The notes: generated by a model not told the origin, from the sequence alone. A stretch of 38,301 nt of DNA from Flavobacteriaceae bacterium (GCA_947373225.1 CANBWX010000019.1:1-38301), one strand, 5' to 3'. Positions 24,965 to 33,419 are shown, counted from the first letter of the stretch. A program made the numbers and translations.

Positions 24965-25690
24965 ATGAAACCGATAACCGAAAATGATGTTTTAAATAAA
25001 TCTGTCATCTTGATGGAAAATAGACTCGCAGTAAAATTGATAAAAGCCAATAAAGAATTGATAAGTAAAAATTTAGAAATCGAAAAAAGTGCCTCTGAAC
25101 TAATCCTTGCAAACAGAGAACTAATTTTTCAATACAAAGAAAGAGGAAATATAAATACTGAGTTAATAATAGCAAACAAACAATTGGCATTTCAATACAG
25201 TGAAAAAGAAAAACGTTCCGAAGAGCTTATCATTGCAAACAAAGAACTTTCTTTTCAAAATGAAGCAAATAAAAAAAATGCTGTCGAGTTAATTATTGCC
25301 CGAAGAGAAATTGCAATGAATAACCTAGAAAAAGATATACGAGCATCAGAACTTATTATTGCAAACAAAAAGATTGATTTTAAAAATCAAGAGCGAGAGA
25401 TCAAGTCAGCAGAACTTAACATTGCAAACAGAGAACTTAAAAAAGCCGAAGAAAACCAAAAAGAATATATAAGAGGTCTCGAAGAAATGATGTTTATGAC
25501 CTCACATAAAGTAAGACAACCAATTGCCAATATCATAGGATTTTCGAATATTTTAGATCAATCAATAAGTTCTCCAGAGGAGCTAAAGCAATCTGTTGAT
25601 TGCATAAAAGAATCTGCTGTAACTCTAGATGTATTCACAAAAGAATTATCAACCTTCATTTTTGAATTAGGCCAAAAAGGAAAAAATTAA
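24965..25690 (+). CDS. Repeat-helix plus DHp protein lacking a kinase ATPase domain
   Basis: A 241-residue protein. Residues 28-153 hold six 21-residue repeats of the same type as in the giant kinase (ANKELSFQNE, SEKEKRSEELII), followed by a HisKA/DHp-like helix pair with the H-box MTSHKVRQPIANIIGFSNIL, putative phospho-acceptor H181. The protein ends soon after, so the HATPase domain is absent. A stop directly before a perfect terminator argues that this is the natural end. It could be phosphorylated by another kinase, form mixed dimers, or be a decayed kinase. It is last in the csbD region. Confidence 0.8.
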   Translation: MKPITENDVLNKSVILMENRLAVKLIKANKELISKNLEIEKSASELILANRELIFQYKERGNINTELIIANKQLAFQYSEKEKRSEELIIANKELSFQNEANKKNAVELIIARREIAMNNLEKDIRASELIIANKKIDFKNQEREIKSAELNIANRELKKAEENQKEYIRGLEEMMFMTSHKVRQPIANIIGFSNILDQSISSPEELKQSVDCIKESAVTLDVFTKELSTFIFELGQKGKN

Positions 25691-25761
25691 AAAGATAAAT
25701 AAAAGTATTAATTTATACACTTAATAAGACTTAACATTTGAAACTGTTTTTGTTTTATTTA

Positions 25762-25795
25762 AAAAATCGAGACCTCAAAATCTCGATTTTTTTTT
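25762..25795 (+). terminator. Rho-independent terminator
   Basis: An 11-bp perfect stem, AAAAATCGAGA (25762-25772) with TCTCGATTTTT (25781-25791), loop CCTCAAAA, and T-run to 25795. It ends the csbD-to-DHp unit. Confidence 0.92.
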
Positions 25796-25886
25796 AAAAT
25801 ATTTTCAAACTATTTAATGATAGTCAAGATTATAAATAACTAAAATACTGATTTTCAACAAACTAAAATAAATCAATGTTTAAAAT

Positions 25887-25952
25887 GTGTGAATGATATA
25901 ACTCTTTGCCTTAATTCTATAATACTTATAAACAATTACTGACCAACCTTTG
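25887..25952 (+). promoter_or_regulatory. Island promoter 9: GTGTGAA box, dyad, AACCTTTG -7 box
   Basis: GTGTGAA 25887-25893, dyad 25894-25922 (TGATATAACT and AATTCTATAA, weak right half), and AACCTTTG with TTTG at 25949, 27 bp after the dyad. The start of transcription near 25959 supports the ATG at 25986 for the following gene. Confidence 0.75.
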
Positions 25953-25985
25953 TATTATAATTTTTTAACCCTAAAAATCAGTACA

Positions 25986-27443
25986 ATGAAAATTAAAAAT
26001 CTACTTTCGACCATTGCAATACTATTTATTGCTTTAATGACGGGATGTGCAAAAGATGAGTTCGTAGAAACCATTGGAGTATGTCCAATTGTTACAATAA
26101 CGAACCCTGCTGACGGGACTTCTGGCGTGCCCTTGAACCAGATAATTACGGCGACCTTCAACAAGGAGATGAATCCAGCGACTATAACCCAATCCTCATT
26201 TATCGTATCGTCAGGAGGAGCTCCTGTTTTAGGAACGGTGACGCTTTCTGGAGCAATTGCAACATTCGTTCCTGCTAGCCTGCTTGACGCAAATACTGTA
26301 TATACTGGTAGAATTACTACAACGGCTAAAGATAAGACTGGTAATGCCTTACAAGCTGATTATATCTGGACTTTTACAACTGGACTTTTGCCTATTGTAG
26401 TGTCAACTGACCCAGTAAATAATGCCACTGGGGTTGCACTTAACAAAATTATTACTGCAACGTTTAATATGTCGATGGATCCATTAACTATAACGGATAT
26501 TACGTATACAGTCAAACAAGGTTCCACTGTAATACTAGGAACAATTTCCTATTCTGGAACAACGGTTTCTTTCAAACCAACTTCTCAATTAACAGGAAAC
26601 AAAGTATATACATGTACTATCACTACAGGCGCTAAAAATGTTGCTGGTACTGCGCTGGCCAGTGATTATGTTTGGAACTTTACAACAGTTATTCCAGTTA
26701 TTGTAACACCACCACCAGCAGGAACAAGCAGTTTGTTCTTTGGAGTTTTCGGAGGAAATGCTGGAATAACCAATCAAGGATTATTTACAGTAGTTAATGG
26801 AAAAATAGGTACTACTGCTGCCTCCACTTTAGTAACAGGTTTCAAAGATGGTTCAAATGGAGATGTTTATACAGTAACACCTCTTAATAACGGACTTGTA
26901 ACTGATGGAATATTCACAGCTGCACCGCCTCCAGGAAATGCTACCAACGCAGCAACTGCTTTAGCTGGATTGAATGCGGCAACTGCAGCTTACCTGAGCA
27001 TTTCTCCAGCTTCAATGCCTGGTGGTATTGATCCAGGCGCAGGTGAACTAGGCTCATTAACTTTAGCCCCTGGTGTTTATAAATCGAATAGTGGTACTTT
27101 CAAAGTAACAAACGGAGATCTTACTTTAGATGCTCAAGGTGATGCCAATGCAATATTCGTTTTCCAATGTGCTTCTGCTTTAACAGTAGGCGACTCAGCT
27201 CCAAGCAGCGTTAAATTGATAAATGGAGCTTTGGCTAAAAATGTTTACTGGTATGTAGGTAGTTCAGCTGTTATTAATTACGCTGGAGGTGGCGTTATGA
27301 CTGGTAATATTATCGCTAATTCTGGAGTGACTTTGTCTTCTCCTGCTAATAGTACAAATGCCAGTGTAACAACATTAAACGGTAGAGCAATTTCACTAGT
27401 ATCCTCTGTTACTATGGTAAATACAGTTATTAATGTACCCTAA
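25986..27443 (+). CDS. Ice-binding-type (DUF3494) lipoprotein with two Ig-like domains
   Basis: A 485-residue surface or periplasmic lipoprotein. Signal peptide with acceptor C21 (LMTGC), two bacterial Ig-like (Big_5) domains (about 33-135 and 136-240; NPADGTSGVPLNQIITATFN and NPVNNATGVALNKIITATFN), a Pro/Thr linker, and a C-terminal DUF3494 domain (about 250-485; LAPGVYKS, GDLTLDAQGDANAIFVFQ, GRAISLVSSVTM). DUF3494 includes characterised ice-binding proteins, but many members bind no ice. Start at 25986 is fixed by the promoter and signal peptide. The OmpA gene follows after a hairpin. Confidence 0.9.
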   Translation: MKIKNLLSTIAILFIALMTGCAKDEFVETIGVCPIVTITNPADGTSGVPLNQIITATFNKEMNPATITQSSFIVSSGGAPVLGTVTLSGAIATFVPASLLDANTVYTGRITTTAKDKTGNALQADYIWTFTTGLLPIVVSTDPVNNATGVALNKIITATFNMSMDPLTITDITYTVKQGSTVILGTISYSGTTVSFKPTSQLTGNKVYTCTITTGAKNVAGTALASDYVWNFTTVIPVIVTPPPAGTSSLFFGVFGGNAGITNQGLFTVVNGKIGTTAASTLVTGFKDGSNGDVYTVTPLNNGLVTDGIFTAAPPPGNATNAATALAGLNAATAAYLSISPASMPGGIDPGAGELGSLTLAPGVYKSNSGTFKVTNGDLTLDAQGDANAIFVFQCASALTVGDSAPSSVKLINGALAKNVYWYVGSSAVINYAGGGVMTGNIIANSGVTLSSPANSTNASVTTLNGRAISLVSSVTMVNTVINVP

Positions 27444-27486
27444 TTATTAATGGATAACAGTTATCAATAAATTTAAAATTCAAGTA

Positions 27487-27518
27487 AATATACCCCGTCT
27501 CTTTGGCCGGGGTATATT
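27487..27518 (+). terminator. Intercistronic hairpin, possible attenuator
   Basis: An 11-bp perfect stem, AATATACCCCG (27487-27497) with CGGGGTATATT (27508-27518), loop TCTCTTTGGC. It is followed by TTAAAAC rather than a T-run, so it may stabilise the upstream mRNA end or partly reduce read-through into the OmpA gene instead of fully terminating. Confidence 0.55.
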
Positions 27519-27542
27519 AAAACACATTAAAAAAACAAAAAA

Positions 27543-29576
27543 ATGAAAGCTAAAATTAATTTTAATGAGAACTCATGTCAGACATGGCTCTCTAATAACC
27601 TAACCATTAAGAGCATCATAATAATTACTTTGGTATGGTTCAATATTCAAACCCCTGTTCACGCACAAGATGTAAAATACACAAAACCATCTTGGTGGTT
27701 TGGTGTAGCAGGTGGCGCCAATTTTAATTTCTATCGCGGTTCAACGAATCAATTGAATTTAGATTTAACACCTCCAGCAACTTTTCATGATGGTAAAGGT
27801 ATTGGGCTATTTATTGCGCCGCTTATAGAATATCACCGTGCTGACTCAAGATTGGGTTTTATGCTACAAGCGGGATATGACAATCGCAAAGGCAAGTTCG
27901 ATCAAGTAACTACAGCTTGTGACTGTCCGGCTGACTTATCTGCTAATATTAGCTATCTTACGATAGAACCTAGCTTGCGTTTTGCTCCATTCAAATCAAA
28001 TTTCTATTTGTTTGGCGGTCCAAGATTTGCTTTTATCAGAGACCAATCCTTTACTTACCAACTCGGAATTAACCCTGCCTATCCTACTCAAGCGGTTAGT
28101 CCTGAAGTGAAAGGGGATTTTAGCGAAGTCAACAAATCTATTATTTCAATGCAAATTGGAGCTGGATTTGATATTCCGCTATCTTCTCAGAATCACAAAA
28201 CACAATTTGTTCTTTCCCCTTTTGCCTCATTTCACCCCTACTTTGGACAGAATCCACGTTCTATAGAAACATTAAATATAACGACCATCAGAGCTGGTGT
28301 TGCTCTTAAATTTGGCCAAGGTCATCTTATTCAAAAACCTGAGGAAGTTGCTGTTGTTCCAATACCTGATCCCGAAGTTCAGTTTTCTGCCAATGCTCCC
28401 GCTAATGTTCCTACTAAACGCCGTGTAAGAGAAGTTTTCCCACTTCGAAATTATGTGTTTTTCAATATTGGCTCAACCGAAATTCCAAATCGTTACAAAT
28501 TACTTAAAAAAGAAGAAGTAAAAGATTTCAGAGAAGATCAACTGGAAATGGTGACACCTATAAACCAATCTGGTCGTTCAGAAAGACAGATGAATGTGTA
28601 TTATAATGTCATCAATATTCTTGGAGATAGGATGATAAAAAATCCTTCAACAACAATCGTCTTAGTAGGTTCTTCAGAAAAAGGTCCAAAAGATGGTAAA
28701 GAAATGGCGCAAACAATGAAATTATATTTGGTAAATACATTCGACATTAATCCTTCAAGAATTAGAACCAAAGGGCAGTTTAAACCAGATATTCCATCTG
28801 AAAAAATGGGTGGCGTTCGTGAACTCGATCTACTTCGCGAAGGCGACCGAAGAGTTTCTATAGAAAGTAGTTCTCCTGTATTATTGTTAGAATTTAAAAG
28901 TGGTTCAGCTCCGGTAAATCCATCAGAAACTTTGGTTTTACAAGAAGCTCCTTTAGATAGTTATGTAACATTTGACGCAAAAGGATCCAACGAAGCTTTC
29001 TCAGCCTGGTCGATTCAAGTTGTAGATGAATCAGGAAAAATGCAAGCTTTTGGACCTTATACGCAAGAAAGCGCAAGCTTATCCGGACAAGCAATTTTAG
29101 GAACTCGTCCTGAAGGAGATTTTAAAATAACAATGATAGGACAAACAAAAAGCGGAAAAACGGTAACCAAAGAAACAAACGCACATGTGGTGCTTTGGAC
29201 TCCAGCCAAAATAGATGAAGGTTTACGATACAGTATTATATTCGAATTCAACGAATCTAAAGCAATCTCGATTTACGAAAAATACCTGACAGATGTTGTG
29301 GTTCCAAAAATCCCAGCAAACGGAACTGTAATTATTCATGGTCATGCTGATATAATTGGTGATGATGCCTATAATCTGAAATTGTCTGTAGCTCGTGCAA
29401 ATGATGTAAAAAACATCATAGAAAGTGCTTTGATAAAATCAGGTAGAACCGATGTTAAATTTGAAGTAAACGGTTATGGTGAGGATATAAACCATTCCCC
29501 TTTTAAAAATGAATTTCCTGAGGAACGCGCTTATAACCGTACCGTGATTATTGACATTTTCAACAATGGCATATAA
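27543..29576 (+). CDS. OmpA-family outer-membrane protein
   Basis: A 677-residue protein. A signal peptide ends near residue 41 (QTPVHA). Residues about 50-260 look like an outer-membrane beta-barrel (alternating aromatic strands, WWFGVAGGANFNFYRG). A middle region (about 290-560) contains one degenerate OmpA-like part (VLVGSSEKGPKDGKEMAQTM) and an Ig-like stretch. The C-terminal OmpA peptidoglycan-binding domain has IIHGHADIIGDDAYNLKLS and ARANDVKNII. It may link the outer membrane to the cell wall. It lies 99 bp after the DUF3494 gene with only a hairpin between, so the two are probably co-expressed. Confidence 0.9.
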   Translation: MKAKINFNENSCQTWLSNNLTIKSIIIITLVWFNIQTPVHAQDVKYTKPSWWFGVAGGANFNFYRGSTNQLNLDLTPPATFHDGKGIGLFIAPLIEYHRADSRLGFMLQAGYDNRKGKFDQVTTACDCPADLSANISYLTIEPSLRFAPFKSNFYLFGGPRFAFIRDQSFTYQLGINPAYPTQAVSPEVKGDFSEVNKSIISMQIGAGFDIPLSSQNHKTQFVLSPFASFHPYFGQNPRSIETLNITTIRAGVALKFGQGHLIQKPEEVAVVPIPDPEVQFSANAPANVPTKRRVREVFPLRNYVFFNIGSTEIPNRYKLLKKEEVKDFREDQLEMVTPINQSGRSERQMNVYYNVINILGDRMIKNPSTTIVLVGSSEKGPKDGKEMAQTMKLYLVNTFDINPSRIRTKGQFKPDIPSEKMGGVRELDLLREGDRRVSIESSSPVLLLEFKSGSAPVNPSETLVLQEAPLDSYVTFDAKGSNEAFSAWSIQVVDESGKMQAFGPYTQESASLSGQAILGTRPEGDFKITMIGQTKSGKTVTKETNAHVVLWTPAKIDEGLRYSIIFEFNESKAISIYEKYLTDVVVPKIPANGTVIIHGHADIIGDDAYNLKLSVARANDVKNIIESALIKSGRTDVKFEVNGYGEDINHSPFKNEFPEERAYNRTVIIDIFNNGI

Positions 29577-29607
29577 ATCATCCTAAAATTTAACCTTATA
29601 ATTTTAG

Positions 29608-29641
29608 AAAAAGGACAGGATTCAAAACCTTGTCCTTTTTT
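29608..29641 (+). terminator. Rho-independent terminator
   Basis: AAAAAGGACA (29608-29617) pairs with TGTCCTTTTT (29631-29640), with extra GG/CC pairs inside and T29641 extending the run. It lies 32 bp after the OmpA stop. Confidence 0.9.
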
Positions 29642-29668
29642 GCTTTTAGGGTTGAGAACTTTCTAAAT

Positions 29669-29734
29669 GTGTGAATTTTGTAAATAGTAGCACTAAATGT
29701 GTAACATATTAAGCCTAGTAATTTTTGACCTTTA
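29669..29734 (+). promoter_or_regulatory. Island promoter 10: GTGTGAA box, weak dyad, TTTA -7 box
   Basis: GTGTGAA 29669-29675, dyad region 29676-29704 (TTTTGTAAAT and AATGTGTAAC, symmetry weak), and GACCTTTA with TTTA at 29731, 27 bp after the dyad. It supports a start at 29769 for the following gene, because an ATG at 29697 would lie upstream of the transcription start. Confidence 0.68.
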
Positions 29735-29768
29735 CATTATAAATTTAACATTTAAAATAAAAACCAAT

Positions 29769-30083
29769 ATGAAAAAATTACCCCTTTATTTAATGATGAT
29801 GGTGTTGTCATTAAGTATTATTCCGTCAACAATTAGTGCAGCCGAAAAAAATCCAACTGCAATAGCAGCCGATACTAAAGAAGTACCTGCAGAAGTTAAA
29901 ATAATGTTGAACCGTTTAGACGAAATAAAAGCAATGGACAAATCGTCTATGAATTTTTCAGAAAAAAAAGCACTTCGTAAAGAAGTCCGCGCCATTAATG
30001 CTAATTTAAGAGCCTCACATAATGGTATTTATATATCTGTAGGTGCAGTTATTATCATCCTTTTACTTATTCTTATTTTATAA
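29769..30083 (+). CDS. Small exported protein with C-terminal membrane helix
   Basis: A 104-residue protein with a signal peptide (LMMMVLSLSIIPSTISA), a charged helical middle (VKIMLNRLDEIKAMDKS, FSEKKALRKEVRAINANL) and a C-terminal membrane helix (VGAVIIILLLILIL). The type is frequent in Flavobacteriaceae and sometimes misnamed; function unknown. It has the last island promoter and is followed after 45 bp by another exported protein. Confidence 0.8.
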   Translation: MKKLPLYLMMMVLSLSIIPSTISAAEKNPTAIAADTKEVPAEVKIMLNRLDEIKAMDKSSMNFSEKKALRKEVRAINANLRASHNGIYISVGAVIIILLLILIL

Positions 30084-30128
30084 AATAAGTATCCTTCAAA
30101 AAAATAATATTAATTAAAATAAAAACAA

Positions 30129-30602
30129 ATGAAGACATTAAAATTGATTACGCTAGGAATAGTGATGCTTTTTGCAACAAATTCAATTCATGCACAAATT
30201 TCAGTAAATTTACATTTAGGCACAGCTCCATCATGGGGTCCAGCTGGTTATGACTCAGCAAATTATTATTATTTACCTGACATTGAGGCCTATTATGACA
30301 TTAGAGAATCTCAATTTATTTATTTAAATAAAGGAACCTGGATACGATCAAAATCCTTACCAAGACAATATAGAAACTACGACTTAAATAGTGGCTATAA
30401 AGTTGTACTAAATGATTACCATGGTTCAAGACCATACACAAATTTCAGAAGCAATAGAGTACAATATCATAAAGGTTACCAAGGTAGTCCGCAAAGAACA
30501 ATAGGAAATAATAGAGCCGAACATGGAAATAATGATAACCGTGGAAATAATGGCGATAGAGGTGGTAGAGGAAACAATGGACGTGGAAACGATAAACATT
30601 AA
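30129..30602 (+). CDS. Exported Tyr-rich protein with Gly/Asn/Arg tail
   Basis: A 157-residue precursor with a signal peptide ending at IHAQ (residue 23). The mature core (about 24-118) is rich in Tyr and has YYYLPDIEAYYDIRESQFIY and WIRSKSLPRQYRNYDL. This pattern is repeatedly seen in Flavobacterium proteins of unknown function. The last 35 residues are a low-complexity GNN/GRGG tail. Probably co-transcribed with the preceding gene. Confidence 0.78.
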   Translation: MKTLKLITLGIVMLFATNSIHAQISVNLHLGTAPSWGPAGYDSANYYYLPDIEAYYDIRESQFIYLNKGTWIRSKSLPRQYRNYDLNSGYKVVLNDYHGSRPYTNFRSNRVQYHKGYQGSPQRTIGNNRAEHGNNDNRGNNGDRGGRGNNGRGNDKH

Positions 30603-30656
30603 TTCCTAACCCTTCTTAAAGAAAGGAATTATTTGTTAAACATTTATAAATTCAAA

Positions 30657-30685
30657 ACGAGGCTGTCTTATTTAGACGGCCTCGT
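30657..30685 (+). terminator. Terminator-like hairpin
   Basis: ACGAGGCTGTCT pairs with AGACGGCCTCGT (one G-T position) around a short TATTT loop and is followed by only TTTACA. Strong stem but short T-run. A second small hairpin, AATTCCT (30601) with AGGAATT (30624), lies directly after the stop codon. Confidence 0.7.
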
Positions 30686-30804
30686 TTACATGAAATATAG
30701 TTGACAATACTTATTCTTTTACAATATCTAAAACCAATAACAAAAAAAGATATTTCCCGATAAACATTTTGAAAAAAAATAAAATCCACTCCCATTTAAA
30801 TCCC

Positions 30805-30812
30805 TATTTTTG
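30805..30812 (+). promoter_or_regulatory. -7 box TATTTTTG of uridine kinase gene
   Basis: A perfect TAnnTTTG match 30 bp before the udk start. The island dyad is absent, which marks the change from the stress island to ordinary genes. Confidence 0.5.
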
Positions 30813-30842
30813 TTCCTACAAAAAACATAACACACCAATTTT

Positions 30843-31451
30843 ATGCTAATTATAGGAATTGCAGGCGGAACAGGTTCAGGAAAAACAACCGTAGTTCATC
30901 AAATAATGAACGAGTTACCCCATACCGAAGTTGGAATTATAGCACAAGATTCCTATTACAAACAGTCGCAAAATACAAGCTACGAAGAGCGATCAAAAAC
31001 AAATTTTGACCATCCACGAGCCATCGATTTTGAATTATTGGTTGCACATCTCAAAGATCTAAAAGCCGGAAAAACAATCAATCAGCCCGTATATTCCTTT
31101 GCAACACACAACAGAACTGACGATGTTATAGTAACACATCCTCGAAAAGTGATGATTGTCGAAGGAATTCTTATCCTTTCCAATCCGGAACTTCGCGATT
31201 TATTCGACATAAAAATATTCGTTCACGCCGATTCTGACGAACGATTAATCCGCCGATTAAAACGAGATATAGCCGAGCGTGGCCGTGATATGGAAGAAGT
31301 TTTAACCCGTTATCAAACTACCTTAAAACCCATGCACCAGCAATTCATCGAATCCACAAAAGCATTTGCCGACATCATTATTCCAAACGACAAATTCAAT
31401 ACCGTTGCCATCGATGTAGTTCGTGCCGTAATAAATCAGCGAATTCTATAA
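30843..31451 (+). CDS. udk: Uridine kinase
   Basis: A 202-residue kinase that phosphorylates uridine and cytidine in the pyrimidine salvage pathway. The P-loop GGTGSGKTT (residues 8-16), DSYYK, the NFDHPRAIDF substrate segment, IVEGILIL and the RRLKRDIAERGRD lid are all present. Length is typical of bacterial Udk. It has its own -7 box and no island dyad. Confidence 0.95.
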   Translation: MLIIGIAGGTGSGKTTVVHQIMNELPHTEVGIIAQDSYYKQSQNTSYEERSKTNFDHPRAIDFELLVAHLKDLKAGKTINQPVYSFATHNRTDDVIVTHPRKVMIVEGILILSNPELRDLFDIKIFVHADSDERLIRRLKRDIAERGRDMEEVLTRYQTTLKPMHQQFIESTKAFADIIIPNDKFNTVAIDVVRAVINQRIL

Positions 31452-31518
31452 ATTTATTGTAATTTTGCTGTAAATTAAATATAGTTTAACAATACAATTG
31501 CGAACAATAGAGTAATTT

Positions 31519-31616
31519 GAAGCTATTTGCTTCGTCAGTTCGCTTTGCTCGTGTCCTGCTGTCCGTTATATCTTTTGTTCTGAAAACCAGAACAAAAGGT
31601 AATTGCGAGAGCAATT
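31519..31616 (+). ncRNA. Three-hairpin structured intergenic element
   Basis: Three perfect hairpins in less than 100 bp: GAAGC/GCTTC (31519-31533), CTTTTGTTCTG/CAGAACAAAAG (31572-31598, loop AAAAC) and AATTGC/GCAATT with a GAGA tetraloop (31601-31616, GNRA type). The stretch is more GC-rich than other gaps here. It may be a structured leader of the division gene or a dispersed genomic repeat; copy number in the genome would decide. Confidence 0.4.
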
Positions 31617-31650
31617 GGACTATCAAGGCTAAAAAACACAGAATTAAAAA

Positions 31651-31983
31651 ATGACTAATTCGTATAAAGATAAATCTTGGTTCAAATTTTTAAGCAACAA
31701 ATACGTATGGGTATTGTTGTTTTTCTCTGCTTGGATGATTTTCTTGGATAACTATTCGTATTTCGATCATCGTATTTTAGACAAACAAATCAACGAACTT
31801 GAAGCCAACAAAAAATACTATCAAGACGAAATCAAGAAAGACCAACAAAACATCAAACAACTCAAAAATCCGGAGCAAATAGAAAAATATGCCAGAGAAA
31901 AATACTATATGAAGAAAGATAGTGAAGACATATATATCATCGAATTTCAAGGAGATACCATTGAAAAAGATGTTAGTAAATAA
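31651..31983 (+). CDS. FtsB/DivIC-type septum formation initiator
   Basis: A 110-residue cell-division protein. One N-terminal membrane helix (about 18-33, YVWVLLFFSAWMIFL), a coiled coil (DKQINELEANKKYYQDEIKKD) and the conserved end of DivIC domains (NPEQIEKYAREKYYMKKDSEDIYII) are seen. FtsB/DivIC acts with FtsL and FtsQ/DivIB at the septum. It is located upstream of the mutase genes, as in other Flavobacteria. Confidence 0.92.
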   Translation: MTNSYKDKSWFKFLSNKYVWVLLFFSAWMIFLDNYSYFDHRILDKQINELEANKKYYQDEIKKDQQNIKQLKNPEQIEKYAREKYYMKKDSEDIYIIEFQGDTIEKDVSK

Positions 31984-32039
31984 ATTATTTTAAATCAATA
32001 TCACAAACTTAAACCAAACATTAATCCTGAAACCAGTAA

Positions 32040-33404
32040 ATGAAAAATCTATTTGATGATTTTAATCCCATTTCCTCCAAACAATGGAAACAAAAAATCC
32101 AGTTTGAACTCAATGGCGCCGATTACAATGAAACCGTAGTTTGGAACTCGCCTGAAGACATCATGGTAAAACCTTTTTACCACAAAGATGAATTCGAAGG
32201 AGTTGCACCAATCAACACAAAGGCAAGCGAATTTAGCATTTGCCAAAACATCTTTGTTCATGATCTCGAAAAAACAATTATTAGAGCCAATGACAGTATC
32301 AATCGCGGTGCCGAAAGCATTCGTTTTACAATTGAAGACGAAAATACCGATGTTACAAAACTTTTGGAAAGTCTTCCTTTAGAAAAAATATCCATTTACT
32401 TTCATTTGACATTCATTTCAATCGATTTCGTAAAAAAAATTGAGGCAATTGCCAAGAAAGAAAACGCTACAATTTTCTGCAATCTAGATCCAATTGGACA
32501 ATTAGCCAAAGACGGAAACTGGTTTGTAACCAAAGAAAAAAACAACTTCGAAACCCTGAATTTAATTTCAGAAGCCACCGAAAACCTTTCGATTATTAGC
32601 ATTGACAGCGGCGTGTATCAAAATGCCGGAGCCAATATGGTACAGCAAATTGCCTATAGTTTAGGTCAAGCCAATGAATATTTCAACAAGATTACGACTA
32701 TCAAAAAACCTATCGTTTTTGAAGTTTCTGTTGGAACCAATTACTTTTTCGAAATCGCAAAACTTCGCGCTTTACGTCAACTTTTTAATCTGATTGCTAA
32801 AGAATACAATCCTAATTTAGAATGTCATTTACTGGTTTCGCCTACAAAACGCAACAAAACACTTTACGATTATAACGTAAATATGCTTCGTACCACAACC
32901 GAATGTATGAGCGCTATTCTTGGAGGTGCCGATGCTATTGCTAATTTGCCATATGATGCTTTATACCACAAAGACAATGAATTTGGGGATAGAATTGCCC
33001 GAAATCAATTGTTAATTCTTAAACATGAAAGCTATTTTGACAAAGTCAATAATCCGGCTGACGGAAGTTATTACATCGAAAGTTTGACACATCAATTAGC
33101 CGAAAAAGCTTTAAATTTATTTAAGGATATCGAAGCTAATGGTGGTTTTTTGAAGCAACTGAACGACGGAATTATCAAAAGAAAAATTCAGGAAAGCGCT
33201 GATAAAGAACAAGAATTATTCGACGCTGGAAAAGAAATCCTTTTGGGAACCAACAAATATCCTAACAAAAATGACCGAATGAAAGATGATTTAGAATTAT
33301 ATCCTTTCGTTAAGATTAAACCAAGAAAAACCTTGATTACACCAATAATCGAAAAACGATTGGCCGAACAAGTGGAATACGACAGAATTAAAGCCGAAAA
33401 ATAA
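32040..33404 (+). CDS. mutA: Methylmalonyl-CoA mutase small subunit
   Basis: A 454-residue small (non-catalytic) subunit of the heterodimeric mutase that interconverts methylmalonyl-CoA and succinyl-CoA. It has the degenerate barrel domain (starting DFNPISSKQWKQKIQFELNG; later TTTECMSAILGGADAIANLPYD) but no B12-binding domain, as is normal in Bacteroidota. The catalytic partner is encoded one gene downstream. Confidence 0.93.
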   Translation: MKNLFDDFNPISSKQWKQKIQFELNGADYNETVVWNSPEDIMVKPFYHKDEFEGVAPINTKASEFSICQNIFVHDLEKTIIRANDSINRGAESIRFTIEDENTDVTKLLESLPLEKISIYFHLTFISIDFVKKIEAIAKKENATIFCNLDPIGQLAKDGNWFVTKEKNNFETLNLISEATENLSIISIDSGVYQNAGANMVQQIAYSLGQANEYFNKITTIKKPIVFEVSVGTNYFFEIAKLRALRQLFNLIAKEYNPNLECHLLVSPTKRNKTLYDYNVNMLRTTTECMSAILGGADAIANLPYDALYHKDNEFGDRIARNQLLILKHESYFDKVNNPADGSYYIESLTHQLAEKALNLFKDIEANGGFLKQLNDGIIKRKIQESADKEQELFDAGKEILLGTNKYPNKNDRMKDDLELYPFVKIKPRKTLITPIIEKRLAEQVEYDRIKAEK

Positions 33405-33419
33405 TTAAACCCCAATAAG

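Noticed and set aside
29697..29768. Upstream ATG for the small exported protein at 29769
   Set aside because: This ATG lies inside the dyad, before the likely transcription start, and the signal peptide begins at 29769.
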